From: Lewinellaceae bacterium
GTDB taxonomy: Bacteria; Bacteroidota; Bacteroidia; Chitinophagales; Saprospiraceae
DNA: 64,000 nucleotides
NCBI GenBank assembly: GCA_020636155.1
Contig: JACJYM010000009.1
Location: forward strand, 1-64,000
Reading direction: 5' to 3'
The notes below the pieces were generated by a model. The model saw only the letters and a list, made by a program, of their open reading frames with translations, did not search any database and had not been told where the DNA came from. Shown here one piece after another: positions 16,273-25,695 of this stretch (the stretch's first letter is position 1; every line of letters begins with the position of its first letter). The position numbers were made by a program, and so were the translations under genes.

Positions 16273-18638
16273 TCGATAATAACCGCCTTGAATCTTGCTT
16301 CTACGACGATCGGATCGGTATTGGCGATGATATCAATGATTTTTTCGGTCTCGCCTGCTTGCTGAAATGTTGTGTCATAAGTCGCTGTGATAATTCCTGA
16401 TTCACCCGGTTTGACCGGATCTGTTGGCCAGACGACTTCCGTACATTTACAGGATGAAACAAGTTCTATTAACAAATCTGCATCTCCTGAATTTACGAAT
16501 TTGAACTCAAAAGGGACTTTGGCACCTCTTTTAATCACACCTAAATCTTGCATATTATTTTCAAATGAAATAACAGGTTTTGGCTTTAGTCCAAAGGCAT
16601 TTTTGCTACCCTGATAATCTTCATCTACCGGAGTCACTCCTTTAAATATTTCCCTTTTGATTTCAATAGTTTTAGGACCGGCTATGATTTTAAACTCTGT
16701 ACGTCTATTCAATCGGTGTTCCTCTTCAGAGCATCTAACCCCATTTTTACATTGGTTAAGAATCACGGATTCACCATATCCAACCGCTTGTATTCTATTG
16801 GCATCAACCCCTTCGTTGACTAGCCATTTCTTTGCACTATCTGCCCTTCTTTGAGATAATTTCTTATTGTATGGTGACTCACCGCGACTATCTGTATGAG
16901 AACTCAACTCAATAACCATGTCAGGATATTCCTTCATTAGGTCATACAGCGTCGACAAATCTCGTTCGGCATCAGGTAATATTTTTGCGTCGTCAAAGTC
17001 ATAATAAATATTATTAAGTCTGATAGGTTGATTGATAGTGACTATCTCTGTGGCAGGTTCTTTTGGTTTTGATTTTAATTTTATAGACTTTTTAATGCTA
17101 TAATCATCGATAATCCCCAAAGTATTGAAGGTAATGGTATCAGAGTAGTAATCCGGATGTGAGACTATAGCTTGATATTTTCTATCACTATCCAATAAAA
17201 ACTGAATTTTATTACTCGCCACACCGGTTTTGTTGTCAGATTTACCAGCGGTCTTATCCATTAGTTCAACGGTAGCCCCAATAATTTCGTCATTGTTGTC
17301 ATTGTCATAAACAAGCGTATTCAAGTCAATGACCAAATCTCTCAAGACTAAAGAATAAATGTCATCACAGCAATAAATACTTTTCATTTTTTTCTTGTCT
17401 TTATCTGGTCTATTTGACACCAAATAACCTCTTCTACCAGTTTCATCAAATCTCAAAAACATGTCATCAGCAGACGAATTGTAATTGAATCCCATGTTCG
17501 ACAAACCTTCGAATTCTCGTCCATTCCATACCGCATAGAAAATGTCATATCCTCCCATACCAGGTAATCCATCCGTACTAAAATACAAGGTTCCATCCTT
17601 ATAATAAGGAGATATTTCATTTCCAGCAGTATTAATACTCGTACCTAGATTTATAGGTTGCGAATATTCATTTCCATTAATTGTAGAATAATATAAGTCA
17701 AACTTTCCATGTCCTCCGGCCATATCAGAAGAGAAAAATAAAACTTTACGTCCATATAACTCTCCCTCGAATGGATGCTTAGAAATAAAGTCTCCATTTA
17801 CTGCTGCGATTTCATGGGCAGGACCCCATTCTGTTCCAGTTTTGATGGATTCATATATTTTAGAACTGGCAAGTTCATTGTTGTCTAGTTTTGCTCTTGT
17901 AAAATACATCTTGTTACCATCTCGAGAAAAACTGACCCCTCCGGTATTAAAGCCTTTTCTATTGATGACGTCATCCAGTGGATTAATGTCTTTGTAAACT
18001 CCCTCTTTGTCCCGTTTAGCCACATATATCTTGGCATCGATATCCCCTTCATCCCCGTCAAGTACTATGGCTCTTTTTTGATTAAATGAGGCAAAATACA
18101 AGCTTCCATCGGCATAAGGTGCTGGTGATGATTCCGCACTACTAGAGTTTATTTCTGGGCTTTCAAAAGTCACGACTGCCTCGATGTTTTCAGGATAAAC
18201 ACTCATCAGGTTGATTCCTTCCAATTCTCTTTTGGCAATTCCTATTAATGTGTCACTGGTGGCAGTTTCTAAAAATTTGTTCAATTCTGTCCGAGCTTCA
18301 CGATATTTTCCTTGATACTTGAGAGCTTTGGCATAGTCTAGTCTCAAGTCGCCGTAATTGTTGTTCTTATCTTTTCTAAGCAATTGGTCATACCTTCTTT
18401 CTGCCGTTTCATAATGTCGAAGCAACATGGCCAAATCACCCGAATAGACCAATAAGTCTAAATCTCTAGTTTCCTTATAGGCTTCCGAGTAGATATCAAT
18501 GGCATTTTGATAATCATAAGTATCTGCTGCCTCTTCAGCCGCCATCATTTTTGCTTCGTAGGTCACCTTTCCTTTGGGTTGGGCAATGACTTGATTCAAG
18601 GAAACTAACAAGCCTAATATGAAGAAAATTTTTTTCAT
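16269..18638 (-). CDS. PorE-like OmpA-family protein with TPR, PD40 repeats and DUF1573 tail
   Basis: A 789-residue exported protein (signal peptide residues 1-19, no lipobox cysteine). In order it has TPR helices (about 25-140), a PD40/WD40-like propeller (about 165-420), a carboxypeptidase-regulatory-like beta domain (about 430-520), an OmpA peptidoglycan-binding domain (about 540-650, with HTDSRGE and LSQRRADS) and a C-terminal DUF1573 domain (about 690-789, with SSCKCTEV). The TPR-propeller-OmpA order is that of T9SS PorE, and the PorP/SprF gene lies just upstream on the same strand. The DUF1573 tail is unusual. It probably anchors an envelope or adhesin complex to peptidoglycan. Confidence 0.8.
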   Translation of the reverse strand: MKKIFFILGLLVSLNQVIAQPKGKVTYEAKMMAAEEAADTYDYQNAIDIYSEAYKETRDLDLLVYSGDLAMLLRHYETAERRYDQLLRKDKNNNYGDLRLDYAKALKYQGKYREARTELNKFLETATSDTLIGIAKRELEGINLMSVYPENIEAVVTFESPEINSSSAESSPAPYADGSLYFASFNQKRAIVLDGDEGDIDAKIYVAKRDKEGVYKDINPLDDVINRKGFNTGGVSFSRDGNKMYFTRAKLDNNELASSKIYESIKTGTEWGPAHEIAAVNGDFISKHPFEGELYGRKVLFFSSDMAGGHGKFDLYYSTINGNEYSQPINLGTSINTAGNEISPYYKDGTLYFSTDGLPGMGGYDIFYAVWNGREFEGLSNMGFNYNSSADDMFLRFDETGRRGYLVSNRPDKDKKKMKSIYCCDDIYSLVLRDLVIDLNTLVYDNDNNDEIIGATVELMDKTAGKSDNKTGVASNKIQFLLDSDRKYQAIVSHPDYYSDTITFNTLGIIDDYSIKKSIKLKSKPKEPATEIVTINQPIRLNNIYYDFDDAKILPDAERDLSTLYDLMKEYPDMVIELSSHTDSRGESPYNKKLSQRRADSAKKWLVNEGVDANRIQAVGYGESVILNQCKNGVRCSEEEHRLNRRTEFKIIAGPKTIEIKREIFKGVTPVDEDYQGSKNAFGLKPKPVISFENNMQDLGVIKRGAKVPFEFKFVNSGDADLLIELVSSCKCTEVVWPTDPVKPGESGIITATYDTTFQQAGETEKIIDIIANTDPIVVEARFKAVIIE

Positions 18639-18699
18639 CTTTTAAGTTTTATTATCTGGTTGGTCTATAAATAATTATGTTTTTATCAATCTAAAAAAC

Positions 18700-19809
18700 C
18701 TACAGTCTAGGACAATAAATAATTGGGTCAGGATTTGGAATTTTACTTCTTACCCATACGTATTGAACTCCTAGTTCGAAAGCATTTTGAAAACCCGGTG
18801 CATTTGCCACCCCATTTATAGGTATATCAAACGCTAATCTTGCAGTGATAGTTTTAAAGTCGACTCCCATCAAAACCTGTGGTGAAAGCGTCCCGGTTCG
18901 CAAGCCTAGACCACCATTGAGCCAATACTCGCTTTCTGGTTTGATTTTGAATCCCAGAAGTGCATGAGTAGAAACTTCAAATCCTTCACTTGTACTCTGA
19001 ACGAGTAAAGCGGGTTGAATCTTATATTTTTTGTTCATCATTCCTTTATAACTTACAAGTCCGGTAAGCCTCATGGGCTGGTCGTAATCAGTCTGAGTCC
19101 TCAAGCTGGTATTATTTTTAAAAACATGAGCCGAGGAGAGACCAATAGAAAATTCTCCAGACTTACTGCGTCTAATAAAGTTAACACCGAAAATCCAATC
19201 GCTGGGGGAATTTTGTGCCAATGGCTTGTCCACACCTGTTGAAGAAGTACCGCTGGAAGTGGTTAAACTATTAAAATCTTTACTGCTGCCTGTCGCGAGA
19301 AATTCAGGATCCACAACGGCTCCACTAGGTGACTGTAATTTTCGTGTAGAGGCTATGTATTGACCACCAAATGACAAAATCTTCGTGATTTTTTTATCCA
19401 AAGAAAGATGAAAAGCTAAGCTCATTTTAAATTGATTGGTATTCAAATTTAAGAGTCCATTTCCTATCTCATCATTCGGAAAAAGTGTAATCATTTGATC
19501 ACTAGAAATTCTGGCTTTTTGTTTGTCATTGACCATCGATATTCCTGCACCTATCCAATGTCTATTCTTAATCATAAATGGAATGGGAGCATCTACTGTA
19601 GGGTCATACGTCTGATACCCTCCCAATGAACCCAACCACTGACCTCGGAAATTACCTCCAACACGGAGTGTACCTTCAAAAGCTCCGGATAAGGCAGGAT
19701 TAAATGTCACAGGTGAAAGCGTAAAATTAGTAAAATGAATGTCCTGTGCCGATAAATTCATCGTACCAAAAAACAGAACACTTAAAAATAATTTGTTTAA
19801 AAACTTCAT
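18700..19809 (-). CDS. PorP/SprF family type IX secretion outer-membrane protein
   Basis: A 369-residue beta-barrel protein with a signal peptide (residues 1-21). The start of the mature protein (QDIHFTNFTLSPVTFNPALS) is the hallmark of PorP/SprF, with many alternating hydrophobic strands after it. PorP/SprF proteins pair with secreted adhesins and with PorE-like proteins in the T9SS and gliding machinery. The PorE-like gene follows after 61 bases. Several SprF paralogues usually exist per genome, so this may be a specialised copy rather than the core PorP. Confidence 0.9.
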   Translation of the reverse strand: MKFLNKLFLSVLFFGTMNLSAQDIHFTNFTLSPVTFNPALSGAFEGTLRVGGNFRGQWLGSLGGYQTYDPTVDAPIPFMIKNRHWIGAGISMVNDKQKARISSDQMITLFPNDEIGNGLLNLNTNQFKMSLAFHLSLDKKITKILSFGGQYIASTRKLQSPSGAVVDPEFLATGSSKDFNSLTTSSGTSSTGVDKPLAQNSPSDWIFGVNFIRRSKSGEFSIGLSSAHVFKNNTSLRTQTDYDQPMRLTGLVSYKGMMNKKYKIQPALLVQSTSEGFEVSTHALLGFKIKPESEYWLNGGLGLRTGTLSPQVLMGVDFKTITARLAFDIPINGVANAPGFQNAFELGVQYVWVRSKIPNPDPIIYCPRL

Positions 19810-19970
19810 ATCGAAAATTTCTCGTCAATCACAAAAATGAAAAAAATATATGAAATTGACTTATTCGACCCTTGTTTTCTTTTGAATGATTGCGTTAATG
19901 TTTTGTTAGAATGGGTAAAAATTCACTTTTAGAATTCCTGACTTCACGCAACCTCCCGATTTTCAATCGA

Positions 19971-21140
19971 TTACAATCTCTCAAATATCCCGGCGATTCC
20001 CTGACCACCACCCACACAGGCGGTTACCATTCCATACTTTTTATCTCTTTGTTTCAATTCTTCCAATATCTGAATTGATAGCTTTGCCCCGGTACATCCC
20101 AGTGGGTGACCTAAAGCAATGGCACCGCCATTTACATTTACAATATCAGGATTGAGGCCAGCCTCCTTGATGACAGCAAGTGACTGAGTAGCAAACGCTT
20201 CATTGAGCTCAATCAAATCAATATCATCCAATTTCAATCCTGCCACTTTCAACGCTTTTGGTATGGCTACGCATGGACCAATGCCCATATAAAGAGGATC
20301 AACCCCGCCGACAGAACAGGAAACAAGTCTGGCTATGGGCTCAAGATTGAGAGATTTGACCATATTTTCTGACATGACGATGACAAATGCAGCGCCGTCT
20401 GAGGTCTGTGATGAATTACCTGCCGTTACAACACCGCCCATCTTAAATACGGGAGACAATTTCGCCAAAGATTCTAGCGACGTATCATTTCTAACTCCCT
20501 CATCCGTATCTACTAGGTGGCTGCTTACCACCCTTTGATTATTTAAAACGGTAACGTCCTCCACTTCTATGGGATGAATCTGTGACTTAAATCTGCCTTC
20601 TTGTATAGCCCTTGCAGCCAAAGTGTGTGATCTCAAGGAAAAAATGTCTGCTTCTTCTCTTGTTACGTTATATTTTTTAGCTACCGCTTCTGCCGTTGCA
20701 CCCATACTCACGTGGTAGTTAATATTTTGACTTACGGCTTCATACGACGGCGCCATTTTGTACCCCGCCATGGGAATCATACTCATGGATTCAGTTCCAC
20801 CGGCGATGTAACACTCACCTAGTCCGGCATTGATTTTTGCGGCAGCGATAGTAATGGTTTCAAGACCTGAAGCACAATATCTGTTGACAGTCATGCCTGC
20901 CACACTTTTGCCTAAGGCTCTACTGGAAATATTTCTTCCAATCTGCAATCCTTGCTCACCTTCGGGATTTGCACATCCCACAATGACATCGTCCACTTGA
21001 TGTGGATCAAGATTGGGTACTTTTTGCATTAAAGCTTGTATTATCCTAACCGCCAAATCATCTGACCTGAAATTTCTGAATCCTCCTTTTTTAGCTTTGG
21101 CAACTGCAGACCGCATACCTGCCACTATATATGCATTCAT
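19971..21140 (-). CDS. fadA: Acetyl-CoA acyltransferase (3-ketoacyl-CoA thiolase)
   Basis: A 389-residue thiolase. The nucleophilic Cys is at residue 89 (NRYCASGLET). The C-terminal catalytic elements GGAIALGHPLGCTGAK and CVGGGQG are intact. It cleaves 3-ketoacyl-CoA in the last step of beta-oxidation. It starts 14 bases after the stop of the hydratase/dehydrogenase gene, the usual fadN-fadA order. The acyl-CoA dehydrogenase gene that often comes third is not present. Confidence 0.92.
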   Translation of the reverse strand: MNAYIVAGMRSAVAKAKKGGFRNFRSDDLAVRIIQALMQKVPNLDPHQVDDVIVGCANPEGEQGLQIGRNISSRALGKSVAGMTVNRYCASGLETITIAAAKINAGLGECYIAGGTESMSMIPMAGYKMAPSYEAVSQNINYHVSMGATAEAVAKKYNVTREEADIFSLRSHTLAARAIQEGRFKSQIHPIEVEDVTVLNNQRVVSSHLVDTDEGVRNDTSLESLAKLSPVFKMGGVVTAGNSSQTSDGAAFVIVMSENMVKSLNLEPIARLVSCSVGGVDPLYMGIGPCVAIPKALKVAGLKLDDIDLIELNEAFATQSLAVIKEAGLNPDIVNVNGGAIALGHPLGCTGAKLSIQILEELKQRDKKYGMVTACVGGGQGIAGIFERL

Positions 21141-21154
21141 TCTACTCTTCTTTA

Positions 21155-23548
21155 TTAATTTCTTAAAGGCTTGTTATTCATCAACATGTATTGAATCCGT
21201 TCGAGGGTTTTGGATTCACCCAACAATTCTAAAAAGGCCTCACGTTCAATATCTAATAAGTACTGTTCGCTTACCTGCTGCTCACCGGTAAGGTCACCTC
21301 CGCATAAAACATAGGCTATTTTTCGGGCAATTTTTACATCATATTCACTCATGTATTTGCCTAGATAAAACTCATTAATCGCCGTGTACAGAGCCGCAAG
21401 ACCGCCTCTACCCAAGACCGTCACTTCTGGAGAGATAGGGGCTACATAGGATTCACTTAATTCCAATATTTTTTGCTTTCCGTGTTGTAATGACCTTTCC
21501 GTGTTGATTTCGACCGAATCTCTATCCGTTTTTAAATAACCCAAATTATAGGCTTCATAAGCAGAAGTAGCCACTGAAGCTGTAGCAATTACTCTTAATT
21601 TTTCCATCAAAGTAGGGATTTTGGTATCTCCTTCAAAATAGCTTTCTGAGGCTCTAAGGGCAAATTCTTTAGTCCCTCCACCGCCGGGTATCAGTCCAAC
21701 TCCCACTTCCACCAGTCCGATGTAAGACTCTGCCGAGGCCACTGCCGCATCCGTGTGCATTAGCATTTCACAACCTCCGCCAAAAGCATATCCCTGCGTT
21801 ACTGTGACCACAGGAACACTGGCATAACGCATTCGCATATTGATGTCTTGGAATCCCTTGACCATTTCTTCCAATTTCTTAAAATCCTTTTGCATGGCAA
21901 TCATTCCGACAGCCATGAGGTTGGCTCCTACGGTAAAGTTTTTGGCATTGTTGCCTATCATCACCCCTTTCCAATTTCCGTTTTCTGCTATATCTAATGC
22001 TTCTGCAACTCCCATGCCTATACCCTCTCCTATGGCATTACTTTTAGATGTAAATTCCAAATCTAACACCCCATCGCCTACATCGTGTAGCACACATTCA
22101 GAATTTTTATAGATAGGCTGTTTGTGACGGATATTATTTAAATTGAGCTTATCTACCGAACCAGGAACGAGTTTATATATGCTACTCTCAATATCAAAAT
22201 ATTTCTTTAGTCCATCTTCAGATTTATAAAAAAGATTGCACCCACTTTCACGCATTTCATATATCCAATCGGGAAGTTTTTCTCCTTGTGATTCACACAA
22301 TTTAATGCCCTCTTCAAGTCCAAAAAAGTCCCAAAACTCAAATGGGCCAACTTCCCAAGCATATCCCGCTCTCATGGCATCATCAATAGAATAAATATTG
22401 TCAGAAATACCGGGAATTCTATTGGCAGAATAGGCCATTATCCCCGCCACTAATTCCTTTATAAACTGACCTCCTTTGTCTTCTTCTTGAATAATGTTTT
22501 TTACCCGTTTTGCTAGTATCTCAACTTTTTTGGCATTCGCCAATGAAATTAATGTCGGTTTCTTAAATGGTCGGTATTCTTTAGTGTCCAAGTCAAGTGA
22601 TAAAATCACCGTACGTCCATTAGCATCCTTTTCGTTTGTCTTTTTATAATATCCTTGCCCGGATTTATTACCTAAATATTTATTGTCAACTAAAAATTTC
22701 ATGTGTTCTGGAAATCCCTCCTTAGCACGAACTTGCACATATTCATCTTCTGGGCAATTCTGTATGACTCCCATGGTCACCTTCATACTCGTGTCAATCC
22801 CTACTAAATCTAAGAGCCTGAAACTTCCAGTACTGGGCCATCCCATAGGACTCTTTGTCAATGAATCAGCCTCTTCAATGGTCAAATGGTATTTTTCTGT
22901 CAACTCAAGCACCTTACTTCCTGAATAAAATCCAATTCTATTGGCAATAAATGCCGGAGTGTCTTTACATTTTACCGTTTTCTTACCTAGATATCGGTCT
23001 CCATAATACATCAAAAATTCGATTAACTCTTGATTGGTACTTGAATGTGGAATAATCTCAAGCAATGCCATATATCTCGCTGGGTTAAAAAAATGTGTTC
23101 CACAGAAATTTTCCTTAAAATCGGCACTTCTACCTTCTACCAACATCTCGATAGGTATGCCACTCGTATTGGATGTGATTAAAGTACCATTAGTTCGATA
23201 TCGCTCTACTTTTTCAAATAATGATTTTTTTATCACCAGATTCTCTACGATGACTTCTATCACCCAGTCGCAATCAGAAATTTTATGCAAGTCGTCTTCA
23301 AAGTTACCTAGCTGAATACGTGACACGAATTTTGCTTCATAGAGGGGTGCCGGTTTTGATTTTATGGCAGTTTTCAATGCATTTTCCACGATTTGGTTAC
23401 GGTGCTTAGAAACCATATTTCCTTTTTCATCTCGAGGTACAATATCTAGTAATAACACACTCAAGCCCGCATTGGCAAGTTGGCAAGCAATGCCCGAACC
23501 CATGACTCCAGACCCGAGTACAGCCACTTTTTTTATTCGACGAAACAT
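21155..23548 (-). CDS. fadN: 3-hydroxyacyl-CoA dehydrogenase/enoyl-CoA hydratase (FadN type)
   Basis: A 797-residue bifunctional beta-oxidation enzyme. The dehydrogenase is N-terminal: the NAD loop VLGSGVMGSGIACQLA is at residues 10-25, followed by the helical dehydrogenase domains. The hydratase (crotonase) is C-terminal, with GGGCEMLMHTDA and EVGVGLIPGGGGT near residues 595-630. This domain order is that of Bacillus FadN, the reverse of E. coli FadB. It hydrates enoyl-CoA and oxidises the 3-hydroxyacyl-CoA, feeding the thiolase encoded downstream. Confidence 0.88.
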   Translation of the reverse strand: MFRRIKKVAVLGSGVMGSGIACQLANAGLSVLLLDIVPRDEKGNMVSKHRNQIVENALKTAIKSKPAPLYEAKFVSRIQLGNFEDDLHKISDCDWVIEVIVENLVIKKSLFEKVERYRTNGTLITSNTSGIPIEMLVEGRSADFKENFCGTHFFNPARYMALLEIIPHSSTNQELIEFLMYYGDRYLGKKTVKCKDTPAFIANRIGFYSGSKVLELTEKYHLTIEEADSLTKSPMGWPSTGSFRLLDLVGIDTSMKVTMGVIQNCPEDEYVQVRAKEGFPEHMKFLVDNKYLGNKSGQGYYKKTNEKDANGRTVILSLDLDTKEYRPFKKPTLISLANAKKVEILAKRVKNIIQEEDKGGQFIKELVAGIMAYSANRIPGISDNIYSIDDAMRAGYAWEVGPFEFWDFFGLEEGIKLCESQGEKLPDWIYEMRESGCNLFYKSEDGLKKYFDIESSIYKLVPGSVDKLNLNNIRHKQPIYKNSECVLHDVGDGVLDLEFTSKSNAIGEGIGMGVAEALDIAENGNWKGVMIGNNAKNFTVGANLMAVGMIAMQKDFKKLEEMVKGFQDINMRMRYASVPVVTVTQGYAFGGGCEMLMHTDAAVASAESYIGLVEVGVGLIPGGGGTKEFALRASESYFEGDTKIPTLMEKLRVIATASVATSAYEAYNLGYLKTDRDSVEINTERSLQHGKQKILELSESYVAPISPEVTVLGRGGLAALYTAINEFYLGKYMSEYDVKIARKIAYVLCGGDLTGEQQVSEQYLLDIEREAFLELLGESKTLERIQYMLMNNKPLRN

Positions 23549-23752
23549 AAAATTATTTAATCTTTATCTGCCCTAAAGATAGTATAAATTTATTCTAAAA
23601 TTAAACTTTGAGTATAGTTTTTGCGTATAAAAAGAAGATATGTCTGATTTTAATCCAAATTAGTATGGATAAAATTAACTGTTCAGCTCGGTCTACATGT
23701 TTTTGACGACAGTACTTTGTTGAGAAAAATATTCAAAAGCTCAAATATTCAT

Positions 23753-23760
23753 TAGTTTTG
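23753..23760 (+). promoter_or_regulatory. Candidate -7 promoter element for 23777 gene
   Basis: TAGTTTTG, a match to TAnnTTTG, stands 16 bases before the ATG at 23777. A second match (TACATTTG, 23764-23771) is too close to the ATG. No convincing -33 element is seen, so this is a weak call. Confidence 0.35.
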
Positions 23761-23776
23761 CATTACATTTGAGACG

Positions 23777-24580
23777 ATGGTAAAGCATATTCTGACATTG
23801 ATGTTTTTATTCATACTGTTCACTGATGTGAATGGTCAAATTACACTGCAACCGAAACAACAAAACTTTGAGTACAAAGGCATTATCTATAGGAAGGAGG
23901 TGTATATGGATTTTTGTCTTTCAACCAATGGGGCTTCACTTGGGTTAAATTTCGCTAAAATTGGGGCATTTCAATCTACTAAATATTACCATTATGAAAT
24001 TGCCACTCTCAGTGATCCCCGAGAAAAAAGCCAAAACAAAAATTTAGCCGTCAGTTACAATGATATTTCCAGTTCATTCAAATTCGGAAAACAAAATCAT
24101 GTCATCATGTTAAGAGCTGGAGTGGGGAAAAAGAAATTTCTATCGGATAAAGCAAAACGAAAAGGTATAGCCATCGGGTATGATATGGAAATTGGCCCTA
24201 CATTGGCTGTTCTGATTCCATATTATCTAGATTTGATTTACACCGAAACTCAAGGCGGCGTGACCAATCTAACGATCAAAACTGAAAAATATAATAGCGA
24301 TAATGCCGATACTTTCTTAGATTATGACCGAATTTATGGTGGTACCGGATATTTTACAGGCTTCGGCGAGGCTTCTGTACAACCGGGTATTCAAGGTAAA
24401 CTTGGATTATTATTTTCTCTAGGACAATACGACAAAACCATCAAAGCACTCGAAGTTGGTCTCATGGCAGATGTCTTTTTTAAGAAAATTCCCATCATGG
24501 TAGAAACTGATAACGTGAAAAACAAGCCCTATTTTTTAAACTTTTACCTGACTTTTCAATTTGGAAAAAGAAAGATTTAA
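23777..24580 (+). CDS. Putative outer-membrane beta-barrel protein next to lipA
   Basis: A 267-residue protein with a signal peptide (residues 1-20, ending VNGQ). The rest shows many short amphipathic strands, glycine-aromatic turns and a terminal aromatic-rich strand (FLNFYLTFQFGKRK), which suggests an outer-membrane barrel of about ten strands. I do not recognise a named family. The stop is four bases before the lipA start, so the two genes are co-transcribed; a functional link to lipoate synthesis is not obvious. A periplasmic beta-sandwich is the alternative. Confidence 0.6.
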   Translation: MVKHILTLMFLFILFTDVNGQITLQPKQQNFEYKGIIYRKEVYMDFCLSTNGASLGLNFAKIGAFQSTKYYHYEIATLSDPREKSQNKNLAVSYNDISSSFKFGKQNHVIMLRAGVGKKKFLSDKAKRKGIAIGYDMEIGPTLAVLIPYYLDLIYTETQGGVTNLTIKTEKYNSDNADTFLDYDRIYGGTGYFTGFGEASVQPGIQGKLGLLFSLGQYDKTIKALEVGLMADVFFKKIPIMVETDNVKNKPYFLNFYLTFQFGKRKI

Positions 24581-24584
24581 TTAG

Positions 24585-25457
24585 ATGGTTGAATTACCAA
24601 TAGCCAATACCGAAGCAAAAAGAAACCGCAAACCCGACTGGTTGCGAGTGAAACTACCCGTAGGCCAAGAGTACAAAAAGGTAAGAAGCCTCGTAGATGA
24701 GTACAAATTGCACACTATATGCCAAAGTGGAAATTGTCCGAATATGGGGGAATGCTGGGGTGCCGGTACCGCAACCTTTATGATACTCGGTAATGTATGT
24801 ACAAGAAGTTGCTCTTTCTGTGCTGTGAAAACAGGGAGACCACCAGAATATGATGCTGATGAGCCCCAAAGAGTGGCCGAAGCCATCAAGCTCATGCAAG
24901 TTAAGCATGCAGTTATCACCTCCGTAAATCGGGACGAACTGAAAGATAGAGGTGCGGAAATATGGTATCAAACAGTGGTGCTAACAAAAGAATATTCACC
25001 CTCGACAACGATAGAAACTCTGATCCCCGATGTCAAATCAAACTGGGATGCCCTCTTTCGAATGGTAGAAGGCGGTCAAGAAGTAGTCTCTCACAATATG
25101 GAAACGGTGAAAGAACTTTACCGAAAAGTACGACCCCAAGCTAAATACGAAAGATCTCTCGAACAAATTAAAAGAACCAAAGAATTAGGTAAAAGAACCA
25201 AAACAGGCATCATGGTAGGCCTTGGAGAAACGAAAGATCAAATGATTGAAGCCATGGAAGATCTGGCAAATAACGGCTGCGATGTTCTGACCATTGGACA
25301 GTACTTACAACCCACCAAGATGCATCTTGCCGTAGAGGAATTCGTCCATCCTGACACTTTTGCAGAATACAAAGAAATAGGCATGAACATGGGTTTTGAT
25401 TTCGTCGAGAGTGGCCCATTAGTAAGGAGTAGCTACCACGCAGAGAGACATTTGTAA
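24585..25457 (+). CDS. lipA: Lipoyl synthase
   Basis: A 290-residue radical-SAM enzyme that inserts two sulfurs into protein-bound octanoyl groups to form lipoate. Both cluster motifs are intact: the auxiliary cluster CQSGNCPNMGEC (C-x4-C-x5-C, about residues 46-57) and the radical-SAM cluster CTRSCSFC (C-x3-C-x2-C, about 72-79). The C-terminal R-S-S-Y (VRSSYHAERHL) supplies the serine ligand of the auxiliary cluster. Length and motifs are canonical. It sits four bases downstream of the barrel-protein gene. lipB is not in the window. Confidence 0.96.
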   Translation: MVELPIANTEAKRNRKPDWLRVKLPVGQEYKKVRSLVDEYKLHTICQSGNCPNMGECWGAGTATFMILGNVCTRSCSFCAVKTGRPPEYDADEPQRVAEAIKLMQVKHAVITSVNRDELKDRGAEIWYQTVVLTKEYSPSTTIETLIPDVKSNWDALFRMVEGGQEVVSHNMETVKELYRKVRPQAKYERSLEQIKRTKELGKRTKTGIMVGLGETKDQMIEAMEDLANNGCDVLTIGQYLQPTKMHLAVEEFVHPDTFAEYKEIGMNMGFDFVESGPLVRSSYHAERHL

Positions 25458-25695
25458 GGTAGTTTTCTGCATACTCATCACAGTCCTCTCATCGTCATAT
25501 TCTAAGCCATCAAAGAATAGGTTAATTCATGCAATTTTTTAGGAAGAGTTCTTTTCTCATTTTGCAAAGTTTTTTAGACACTTTGCTTTGTACAGACTGG
25601 TTATGATCACCTGCATTCCATACCGGAATAAAACTCTAGTACTAAAGAAAATCTAATTTTAAACAATTTGAACTTAACGAGCCTTCCCTTTGCTA

